DNA of 64,000 nt from Ophiura sarsii (Eukaryota > Echinodermata > Ophiuroidea > Amphilepidida > Ophiuridae), in contig CM069452.1 in assembly GCA_035610835.1 (NCBI GenBank), forward strand, positions 24,185,121 to 24,249,120, written 5' to 3'. Of this stretch, positions 25,501 to 37,500 are shown in pieces. Below the pieces are notes generated by a model. That model had not been told where the DNA came from, did no database searches, and worked only from the letters and a program-made list of their open reading frames with translations. Within the stretch, counting starts at the first letter, position 1. Each line of letters begins with the position of its first letter. The position numbers and the translations under genes were made by a program.

Positions 25501-28500
25501 GTTGACAAGTCACATACAGGCATGAGCATTTCCCCTGAAAAAAGCAGGAATTAATGCTTTTTTGTCAACATAATTGCCATATTTATTGTTTATTTCAAGC
25601 TTGTTTTTAATTGCCACATTTATTGTTTATTTCAAGCTTGTTTTTCATTTTTTAAGCCCCTTTCCAGGAATATTTCCTGTTTTGTCCCGAGTCTGTTTTT
25701 TAATGGAATATATTCTCATACATGCACACGTCTGCCATAGCTTGATTTAGAATCCCTTGGATACTGCAGACCTACTTGTGATTCCTGACACATAGTGTGC
25801 TCTATAATCATTTGCATTATTTTTAACTGGCATACACATGAACATTCTAACATTTTAAAGAAACTATGAATTATACAATAAAAACCAATTCTTATATGTA
25901 TGGTAAACATCCATAGAGAACAGAAGATCAACAATGCAAATTATAAAAAAACACATTAATTTTTCATGGATGTCATTGTATTGCATTCTGGAATAGATGC
26001 CTGTTTTCAAAGAGGATTATGGGATGTTAGATAAGGGATTTGATCTCTCATTCCAAGCTCATCTGTTATTTCTACATACATTGGTGTATAGTATCTTGTC
26101 TGTGCTGTAATCACATTGTGGTGTATTAATCCTATTGCTGTAATGTACTTCACTTCTTGGTGTATACTCCTGTACCATTATATTTCACCCTGTCGCCAAT
26201 TTCTTCACATAATTTCACCTTTGCCACCAGAAGGCTTGACTTGTCATTAATGACGACCCACCTCGCATTTAACAGCAGTAGATATGAACTTTGACTTTCA
26301 TATCATATTATGGGATATATATAGCACAACCCAATTAAGGTCAAAGTCTCATTTTATCCTAAAATATTCACATGTTGCAATTTTCAACTTTGTTGTAGTT
26401 TATTTATTGTCTGTTGACCTTCCTATCGCATGCATCTAGCTCCTCTGTTCTGAAAATTGCTCACTTTCAGGTTTTCAATTCACAGTAGATAGATCAAATC
26501 TTCAACTAACCAAATAACGTTATATTTATCCCTCACCAAGTTTGATAAAGGTGCTGTGTATAAGTGCTGCAATGTGCCCCTTTCCTCAAATAGCCAATGC
26601 CTTTGTCTGTTCAAGTAGTTTTATAATTAAAAAAAACCAATTTGTTATTGACCTTTGTTGACCATCACGTTGTCTGGTGCATGATCTGTCTGTTCCAATT
26701 CAGCAGCGTAGAAATGATAGAAGACCTGAGCGCCATTTTTCAAAGTTGTCGATTTCGTTTCTATGACATCCAACCCCCGCTGACGGACGAGTCGATGGAC
26801 GAGTGAGTTGGTTAGCGAGGCAGGCTCAGCTAGCATGTTGCTGCACATGCTTATACTGCTTGTGTGATTGCAACCATTTTTGACGCAAATATGTATTGGA
26901 ATTTGTTTTGTGGTGTGAAAATCCGTAATCTATCTACCAAATCAGTATTGAACAGAATTCTATTTCCAATGATAGAGCAATTTGTTATTTTCATTGCTGT
27001 TAAGCGTACATTGATCTATATTCTGTAACAAAGATTAGAGATCAATAGTATCTAACAAAATTAAATCGGGTAAATTAAATAATTTTGTTATTTTACAAGG
27101 TACCAAGTTTATAGATATTACACATGAAAATTCAAAATGGAAACTTACTTGAACATGTCATCATCTGAATGCGTTTTGAAATATCTCTTCGTTTAACTGA
27201 TTACCGATAAGCAAATCGAATTTGTCTGCACATGATCAGTGCATACATTTTGTTTTAAAATATTGTGCACATTAGAGTATTTTGGTAAACAATACTCGGT
27301 ACACAGTTTTATTGTACCATTTGGGAGCCTGATATCAATTATAATTATTAATATTTACTAAATAACAAAAGTTGAAGGAAATAAGAATGGCATAGATATA
27401 TTTATTGCTGGCATGATGAAGACATACGGTTCTGGTGATTCTTGTTCTGTTATATTTGCACTGATTGTTGTTGTATTTATTTATTTTTAATGATTTATAT
27501 ATAGTGAACGCCCAATTGATGGCAAAGGCCTGGAGACGTGAGTGCTGTCAGTGTTTTATCTGGATGGTTTGAACAGAAAGGCAGTTCTGTTTGTTAGGAT
27601 AAGCCCATGAAATGCCATATTAGAAAAGTGAATGTGCATTGTTCGCTTTTTGAGCCTGTCATTGTTTTGGAACTTCTTTATCTTATTTCAACCATTTTTT
27701 GCTTCAAATTGAGCATTTTCTATGAAATCTTTACACTCAACCAAAAAATGTAGGCTGATTGTTTTACAATGATGAAAGATATTTAATGAAAAAGGAATAT
27801 TATGTTTCTCTTTTTTTGTTTGTTATGGTACCTCAAAGCTTTGTTTTTGGCAAAGGTAAGGGTGGTAGAGGGAAAAGCAAGCTTGTGTGAAAGACTGAAG
27901 ACTCCCGATACTCATGGTTATCTTATCCTAAGAAGCAGGATTTTTCTTTAAATGCCAACTATCTAGAAACACTGGCCTGGTATGGCTTGCTTGCCAGCCA
28001 AGCTTACGAAGCTGGGCTGCCATCATAGGATTTGAGTAGATTGTGCATCCATCATTGAATTTAAATTAAGATTAAAAAATTCATAACGAACACTTGAAAT
28101 TGTTTAACGACTCGTTTAGGTAGAAGAGCTTCCATAATGATGATAACAAGGATGCAAAAAAAGCTGACACTTACTAGATAGGTCATGACCTTGTATCTAT
28201 AATAATGATGTACTTCACATAAATCTTTGGAGAATTTTTTGAATTACATACTGCATTTTGATGCCCAGATCAGAATTGAATAGTCTGCCAGCTCAATCCA
28301 TGTATAAATCTAGGGATCAATGTTTCCTATAGTTTAATCAGTTCCAAATTTGGCGAGTCTCCTTACTATAGGCGCACATCAAATGCAACAAGCGCATTGT
28401 GCATCAAATGCGTGATTCGTGCGTTCGGCCAAAATGGTGTGCAAATGGCCAAAATCTCACATGTACGCTTGGATTCATTGTGCGCGCTCAGGAAGAGATA

Positions 28501-31500
28501 AAAACCCATATATTTCTCGTCAATTTGGAGCTGAATGAACTATAGTGAACATGAATGCGGGCATTGGACTGGGGATGGTAACCGTCCTATAGAGAACAGT
28601 AGTTCAACCAGACCTCACATCACACGATCCGAAAAAATCCAATACTTTTGCGATGGATATCTTGCCATTCCATTGTGGCATGGACGAATATTTTAATTGT
28701 CATATTTGCTACTGCATCACATACCTTAAATCTTTGTCAATCCCGCACAATATAATGTTGTTTATTGTAAATAGGTATCAAAATGTAGCCAATAAAATAT
28801 CCCAACGGTTTATATTGATAGTATTATGATAAGATAATCAGATACAAAGTTATGACCTCTCTAGTGAGTGTGGCTTTCTTGCAGTCTTTAGAATGGCATG
28901 CATGTGAACAGTGGCATGTCAAATACAGGGATGAAACTCTTCTAAATATTAGGCCATAAATAACCGAAAGTCAGGACATATTGAATTATTTTGTTCATTT
29001 TAACTCCTTATTCTTGAGTTCCCTCAGTTTTTGGGACAGGGATGTAGTCCGATTCAATTCAACCGTTGAACTTTCAGCATTTAGTGTATTTAATGAATTC
29101 ATACATGTAATCAGGATTTGCAATCATATAAAGTAAACATTAAAGGGTAACAGCAGTGATTTTGATAAATGTTATAATTATTTATGTAGTTTAGGTGTGC
29201 TAATATATGCGGCAAATATTTAGACGGTATCTAAAAAAGGATACAATTTAAAAATGTTAGGAAATGTACAGAAATTCCAATATGCAATTAAATCGAAAAT
29301 CATGGTACTTGAAGAAAAAAAACCCATGAATTTTGAAATTGTTATGTAAAAACCAACCATACTTGATACCCATGTGCCGATACCAATATTCATCCCTTTC
29401 AAACCTTAACATGTTACATTGTGTGAAGTACCTATACTATAGGAAGAAAGTGTGCTAATGGAAATAAACACATTATATAAAGTCCCCCTCACGCCAGATT
29501 GCAAAAATATCTTAATGAAAGAAGAAGAAAAACCTATCGATATAGATGTCAGGTGCAATATTGGTTTACAAAACAAATTTTAGCAATTTAGAAAACATGC
29601 TAAGGTTGCTGGTTCAAATCTGGTCAGAAGCACATTGGTGCGGGTTTTTCAGCATTTATGTGGGTTTTTCAGCATTTATGTGCACTGGCTTACTCTAGGG
29701 AAAGATAAATAATTGATAATTGTAGTGACCCAGATAACTAAATAATGTTTATCATGTTATAGGACTGTTTACATCTTAATGCCAGAAGGCAGCTTTAATG
29801 ATAAACACAGCATTTTTGACAAGCCAACATTAGTGTATTGGTGGTCATTTAAATATGATTGTTGCCATGCCTTTTTGCTCTGGAATAAAAAACTGCACTT
29901 ATAAATCAGAATGGGATGCTTGCACATGATCTGGTTGTATTATGGATTGGTATGTTGCTTGCCTGCTGCATAAACGCTAATGCATGGATGATTCTATAGT
30001 TATCTTGGTAAATGATTGAAGATCCCAAAATGTCTATCTGGCTATAGTTGGTCAGTTTAAAATGGAATGCGACATTTTGGTTCCATGAGTTTACTTTGCT
30101 AAAGGTCATGGTTGTAAACCATCTGTGATTGAACAAACTATGACACTGTATAGACTTTATTTATAACTAGCCCTTACCTGCCATTGATGGTGTCACACAT
30201 TGTTTTACTGAGAATTACCTACACCGGAACTATGGACCCCAGGAATTCTTTCGATTATGTGTGATGCTATATCATCAGTAAGACCATGTTTATGCCATCA
30301 ATTGCAGATAGGGGCCAAATTAGGTGTGTACTATTTTCTCCTCAAGTTTGGGTGATGTCAGCATGTAAAGGGTTCAACAAAAGAAAGTATACAACTTTGT
30401 TTATGTCATTTTAAGTACCATTCAATATTTTCTCGACAAAACAGGCTAGATAGGCATTTAAATGAATCTTTTAGGCATAATTTGATACCAAATTTGCCCC
30501 CTAAGATGCGTTGGGTTGTGCCTGAGCGAGCGGGCTATTTGATTATGAACAGGTAACATGTGGTCTTTTCTTCCTGCATAGTGTATTGAAAATTTGACTT
30601 TTGAAAAGTGACTAATTTTCTTAAATGGTGCTAATCATGGTTTATCTTTGTTGTTAGGGGGTAAATTTGGTATCAAATTATGCCTAAAATATTCATCTAA
30701 ATGCCTATCTAGGCTGCTTGGTCACAACAAAATTGAATGTTACTCAAAATGACATAAACAAAGTTGTATACTTTCTTTTGTTGAACCCTTTATTTAGTTC
30801 ACATTATGTACAGAGGGTATTTTGTGATATAATCAGTTCTATAATTTCTCAATCATTTTAAACAATTCCTGTGCGACTGGCGCGTAACCGCAACAGCCGC
30901 ATAGTGCAAAGGTGTTCGATGTTGTAGAAAGCAGTGGGTCATTACACTGCACATTGTCCATTCAACATTAGGCTGAGCATATACTCATATCAAGAGATTA
31001 TTGAACTGATTATAGTAGCCTTGTTCATCGTTGATGAAGCAGGAGTATGTGACATATGCCACCACATAGGGCTATGCGTATGCTAGAGTTTGATCAGTTC
31101 CAAATTGGCGAAGCCTCCTACAGCAGCGAATGAATACAGTAGGATGTGAGAGAGCATGAAGGCAACAAGCGCACTGTGCATCGCATGCAGCCAAAATCGT
31201 GTGTGTGTGTTGCCATATTGATGCGCGTACATACACCTGGATTACTTTTGTGCGCGGAGGAATAAAAACTGAATATATCTCGCCAATTTGGAACTGAATA
31301 AACTATAGTATGCCAAGTTCTTCTATACTTAGTGTCACCTTACATTGTGAGGTGATCACACAAACTTGAGGTGACACTCACCGACGTCATCACCCAACTT
31401 GAGTGGAGACAGAGTATGGAGGATCGGTTCGTTCAATCAACTAGCGTCCAATAATGGTCACCTAGGGTATTTTGTCAAGTGCTTATTAGGGATGGATCTG

Positions 31501-34500
31501 GACCGAGACTGATTACCTTTGTTTGTGTGAACTACTATAAATGTTAATGGATTGAATTTAATTAATCAAAACGAACCATTAGTTAATATACAAGGGCCGT
31601 ACCACTACAGGCTTGATTGTCATTGCTGAGAATGAAGCTTCCAGTGTGCTAGCGCCACTCCCGGTTGCTATTTCACATCAGGCATCTCATGTCACAAGCA
31701 CACAAGCTGTCAATCTATGGCAAGTGCCACTCAGGTTGTTATGCTAACAGTTACGTCGCGCATATATGCCCATATATGGGAAGCTCTTGTTTGGCGACTC
31801 AAATGTCCTCTCCCATTATTATAGACTCCCTGACATTACATTTCCTCAATGCATTGACTTCAATGTGTCATTCTGAATTACAATGCACCATTATTTGATC
31901 TTGCTAGTTCAAATTTCAAACCCCCATGGTCAACATGGTCATTTTCATCGTAATTCAATTAACATACAGGTGGAAAGGGATATGTGATGCGATCAAAAAA
32001 ATAAGTCTGAAATCAAAAATATCACACTTTTAATTTTCTACATGATTGTATTGGTCATATGCAATACAACATTTCCCAAAAAAAGACATTATGAATGGAA
32101 AATTACTTCCAAAGAAATGAGCGATTAAAGGGGTTTCAAAACAATAGAAACAAAGGCAATTCTATCCTTTGTTTGATTATATCTCAAAATCAAAATTTAC
32201 AAGTTCTGACTCATTTAGTTTGATCACATCACGTTATTATTTTAAATCAACTCTATAAAGAATTCTCTGTGATCCATAGTCATGAAATTGAATTAGTATT
32301 AAAAAATGAATCCCGTTTCCGGCAGCCTGGTGCTAAGCATTGGTTTCCAGTTTCCAATACGATTTATTCCGTTAAAATATACTACCGGGTTCCAAATTTT
32401 CGGTGCCTTTCATCTATGCTTAGCACCAGGCTGCTGGAAATGAGATTCTTAAAACATTGTCAGGTTCATTTGTACATTTGTTGTAATACCATTACAATAT
32501 TGTATGTTCATATAAAATGTTTGTATTACGGGGTATCAAATGTCAAGTGTCTAGTTAGTTAGTTTTCCACACTTCGACATTCTTTTCTACTTTTACCTAC
32601 ATGCAAGATGTTTTTGCAAAACATCATTTGTGGTATCAAATGTCAAGTTTCTGAAAATGTAGTTAGTTATACTTTTCCACACTTTGACATTCTTTTCTAC
32701 TTTCACCTACATGCAAGATGTTTTTGCAAAACGTCATTTTGCCAATGAAATATTCACAACATTTGTACTAAACACAACACCAAAAGTAAGTCCCCCTCTC
32801 AAAATGTTGTCATAACATCGTAAGGTAACAAAATTTGCCAATAAAACTTAGTTAGAAATAATCCTATGACTGTTTCCTAAGTAGTGTTTGAAAATGAAAG
32901 GTGTCCATGACTTCATGGCTGAATGAGCTCAAATGAAAGACAAAAACTGCCATTCTCAAAAGTCACAACTCACTGCTAATATCTGAGCCAAGAAGTGGAT
33001 TTACATGGCTGAATGATCATGAATTGATTACACATTACAGTAATATAATATTCGCTCAACAACGGGTGTTTTTCCATTAGTAAGAAGCAATTTGTGACTT
33101 TTGAGAAGGGCAGTTTTTGTCTTTCATTTGAGCTCATTCAGCCATGAAGTCATGGACACCTTTCATTTTCAAACACCACTTAGGAAACAGTCATAGGATT
33201 ATTTCTAACTAAGTTTTATTGATAAAATGTTTTACCTTACGATGTTATGACGAAATTTTGAGAGGGGGACTTACTTTTGGTGTTGTGTTTATGTTCTATA
33301 TTCCCTAATTCATAACATGCATGCATGTTCCCTCTCATGTTCAATGTCTATTCTGCACTTTAGTAATATCATTGTGAAACTGTCAAGAACTGTATAAACA
33401 TATAGTGGTTATTATTGATTATACTCCCATTAACAAGTAAAAAAAACCATTGTTCTAACGAGTCATGATTGAGTCTATGGACTTGAGTCACTGTTTATTC
33501 ATGGAATAGAGATAGACAAGTCATGTTGTAAACCAACATACATGTTAAATGTCAAAATGTATGCGACAAAACCGCATTGTAATACTATCGAGATAATTTT
33601 CTACAACTTTTATGTGTTCTATCTTTAGGCTTATGAATGAACATATTGTGTGTTATATCATGTCCATGGTTATATTTACATTTGAATCCCTAATCAGAAA
33701 GTACTTTTCTGAATCGTACTAAAATATAAATTGCAATGATCTTCCAAATCAAATTTTCAAGAGTGAAAAAAACACCAGGATCTACAGACTTACTGGTTCT
33801 AGATATTCAAACATTCAAGTTTACACAGCTACAACCAAATTACTGCTGGATGATATACCATAAAAGCCAATATTTTCGCGTAAAGATATTTTTGCTCTTT
33901 TGATATCATAGACATTTTGCGATTTGTTTTTTTTCGCGGGCGACCTTCTGGATGCACTGCATGAATGTTGAAAACAATATTTTCGTGTGTTATAATTTTT
34001 GCGGAAAAATATTTTACACGAAAAGCGCGAAGAAAAAAACCTCCGCAAAAATTTCAGCTTTTACAGTAGTCTAATTAATAATTGAACAAACAATCGTGGA
34101 ACAGTGTAGCGCGTAAACAAGTCCAAGCAGGGTCTGCTGCATAATGCGTACACATCACACACACACATGCTCAGTATGCTGTGTCAAAGTTCTTGAGCTC
34201 AGAAATATGCACAAGTATATGCGCTAGTGCTACATTAATCCCGTATCATATATAAGTATGGGGAAACTTGTTTGTTCAGTAATAAATCAGACTACAGTAA
34301 ATGTGGACATTTTCGCGCTACATTGATTTTCGCGCTCCAAGCAGCTACCGCAAAAATATAAACACACAAATATATTTATTTTGTGTATAAGTCTATTTTC
34401 TGGGTTCTACTTTCAAAATCGCGAATTTAAAAACAAGCAAAATGGCTGGAAATCAGCAAAGCATGAAAATGTAATCGCGCACAAATTACCACTTTTACAG

Positions 34501-37500
34501 TATAGTTTGATAACACTGCTTCTTGAAGCATCAGTTTAAAATGGTTTATATCAAAGTACCAACCATGTTTTTTATGATCTGTATTATGTTTTTTTGTTTT
34601 TGATAATTCATTTTGTTAGTGCGTCGGTTTATAACAAGTGTATGGACTAAATGGAACAACCTCCTACTAATTGCAAGAGAATGGTGCTATACTTATTGAT
34701 CATAAGCATATTGTTAACAATTAGTTTGATTACAACATGTTCTCAAATAATCAATTTTATACATATCTCTTTTGTGTAGATCCAAAGTTGACAAAATGTT
34801 GGAGATTGTGACTGGCAACCCCATGGTCATCAGGATGGTTGTCACATTTAACAGGTGAGTCATTATTTTCTGGCCATTTTGTTGTCCTCTATGTCTGTCA
34901 TTAAGAGGGTATGCAATGAACCAACCGGAACGGTATAACAATGGATCGGGCAGCCATTATGGAGGTCGGTCTAGTCACGTATTCTGATTGACAATTAAAT
35001 TTCCCGCTCCAAGTGATCTGAACTGACCAAATCATATTGTTCCGTGGCATCCATCTTGGAGGCACAGTTCAAATGAGGACATAGTGACGTAGCATTGCAT
35101 ACTCTCTATTTGATAGCATTGTATATGAACATTTGTGACTGATGCATGACATAAGGTGAATTGTGTCATTATTATTATGCAAGCTGACTGGTCTGACACA
35201 AATCAATTAATATTTATATTTTATTTTGTCTGACTTTAACAGAGGTGCTAAAGGTCAGAGTTCACTGCGTGAGCTCCTACAACCGCTCGTCAAGGGCATA
35301 ATGGAAGATAAGAATCTGAACATCAACACCAACCCAGTAGAGGTATACAAGACCTGGATTAGTCAGACTGAGACGGAGACTGGTGAAGCTAGGTAAGAAC
35401 CAATGATATTGTCATACAAAACCGGGATTAGTCAGACTGAGGCAGAGACTGGTGAAGCTAGGTAAGGACCAATGATATTGTCATATTAGACCCGGATTAG
35501 TTAGACTGAGACGGAGACTGGTGAAGCTAGGTAAGAACCAATGATATTGTCATACAAAACCGGGATTAGTCAGACTGAGACAGAGACTGGTGAAACTAGG
35601 TAAGGACCAATGATATTATCATACAAAAGTTAGCATAGATAAGTAAGAATAAAGGGTAATTCATACTGAGTGTTAACTACCACGCAATGCGGTGTAATGG
35701 CATTACTTCTGTGGCACTGTATAGCAATTTATTACAGGTCCTGCTTGTTCAACGGAAACCACCGCATGCGACGGTAACCAGGGGCTTGTGGCAAAATAGG
35801 AGAATGTCGATAGTATAGTTAGTACAATACATCGCAGCCTGCTGCTGTGACTGTTGAATACCCACTGTATAATAATGCAATACAACTCACTGTTAACATG
35901 ACTTTTAACATAGACTGTGAAACACACAATTTAAGAAGCATAGGGATATTTACCTGAAGTAAGGTAAAGAACTAAAGGTAATCTTTCCTTAGAATTGAGG
36001 CCTTGCATATGATATAGTTTATGGTGGACTACTGAACTCTGTTCACCAAAACTATATAAAGCTAAAAATCCCATTTCATTCATGCGAGTGTACATCACTT
36101 TCAAAAATCCTGCGTCAATTCAAAGAATACACTGAATAGACTGTAATACGCCATGATTACGGTGACTGAGGCATGGTTGATTCCTTTCTGTAAAGCTGAT
36201 CGATGGATATGTGCAGATTCTCTATAACAATGATTGGCAAATGAAAACATCAAATCAAGTCAAAAATGGAAACATTAAATCAGAAAAAGGAATTTGTTTG
36301 TTTTAACAAAGAACAGAGTGTATAACCAAATATGAGGTCAATTAAAATTGCCACTGATGCATTACATCCATGTATTGTAACAGATTATATGTTGTTTTCC
36401 CTTCAGCAAATTACCGTATGATGTAACAGGAGAGCAGGCAATACAGCACCCGGAGGTGAAGGAAAAGCTTCGTGCCTCAATCAAGACTCTTGGCGATGTA
36501 GCCAACAAGTTCTTAACACACATCGTCTCATCTGTAGACAAGATCCCGTAAGTATAATGATCAAGTACAAAACCAAAACTAACCATTTACTTTCTATTTC
36601 AGAGAGGGGAATTATATGGGGTTGGGCAATAGGTTTTCTGAACGCATACTATGAGTAAATATGAGTGATTAAATGCAGAAACACTACTTGAGTGCTGTTA
36701 AATCAATATGGTTTTGAACTTATCTAACACAGTGGGTTGTCTCAGAAAGTTTGCGTATGTTGGCAAGTACTATCAATCCGTCTTGTATTTAACCGATGCA
36801 GTAGAAATTGGTTGTAATTTGATCGACAATAAAAATCAGAAAGATCACAAATGCATCTTGTGACATTATTAATCTTTTTTTCTCCCAATCTTCAAAAGAT
36901 TTAGAAATGTTCACTCTTAGGCCAAAAAAAAATGTTGTGTTGCCCTCAAGTGCCAAAAATTTAAATTCGGGTCAGTCGGTCGGAAATCTTTTTTTTTTCT
37001 TTTTTTTTCTCCACATTTTCTTTTCAATTTATATTCTTTCTTTTTTGGCCGAAATATATAGGGTTTATGTTTATGTCAAGACAAAATTGGTATATGCCCA
37101 TATGTCAATTTAACTAATGTTTCTAGTGTGACAATCGTCTAAAAAACATTTATTTAGGCTTATTTATTCATTTCAAGCAAGAAATAGTAACATTTAGACA
37201 CTTTTAATCAAATTTTAATTTTTTTTAAAAAAAGGTTGGTCGCTGAGGGCAACACAACTATTTTTTGTTGTTGGCCATATTAACAATTCAAATGATTAGT
37301 TTGAATTTGGTATGGTTTAATGTTGCACAACTGCCTGTATGTGGCCGTTGGTTTGAGTTGATAAGAACATCAGATTTGTTTTGGAAAATATGACATGATT
37401 TGTTGTTCTCTTGTCATTATAGGTATGGTATTCGATACATTGCCAAAGTTTTGAAAAATTCGCTGGAGACCAAATTCCCAGACTCATCGCAGGCTGATAT

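Larger units (their letters stand above)
23764..34779 (+). other. 11-kb intron inside the GRD
   Basis: This is the largest intron in the window. It contains family A (24495), C (28328, 31084) and B (33856, 34293) MITEs, a tandem array at 25205-25690, a large foldback at 30368-30790, a palindrome at 32771-33290 and repeats at 31599 and 32537. It also contains two exon-like islands, 26704-26802 and 27505-27537, listed separately. The remaining stretches (28550-30360, for example) show nothing I can support beyond a short duplication near 29640. Confidence 0.8.

Noticed and set aside
25205..25690. CRISPR-like spacing in the CAGGCATGAG array
   Set aside because: The whole 148-bp unit repeats, not short repeats with unique spacers, and the context is a metazoan intron.
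26231..26277. Further exon-like segment after the good acceptor TTTGCCACCAG
   Set aside because: The only nearby donor (GTAGAT) is weak and the 47-bp length would shift the frame.
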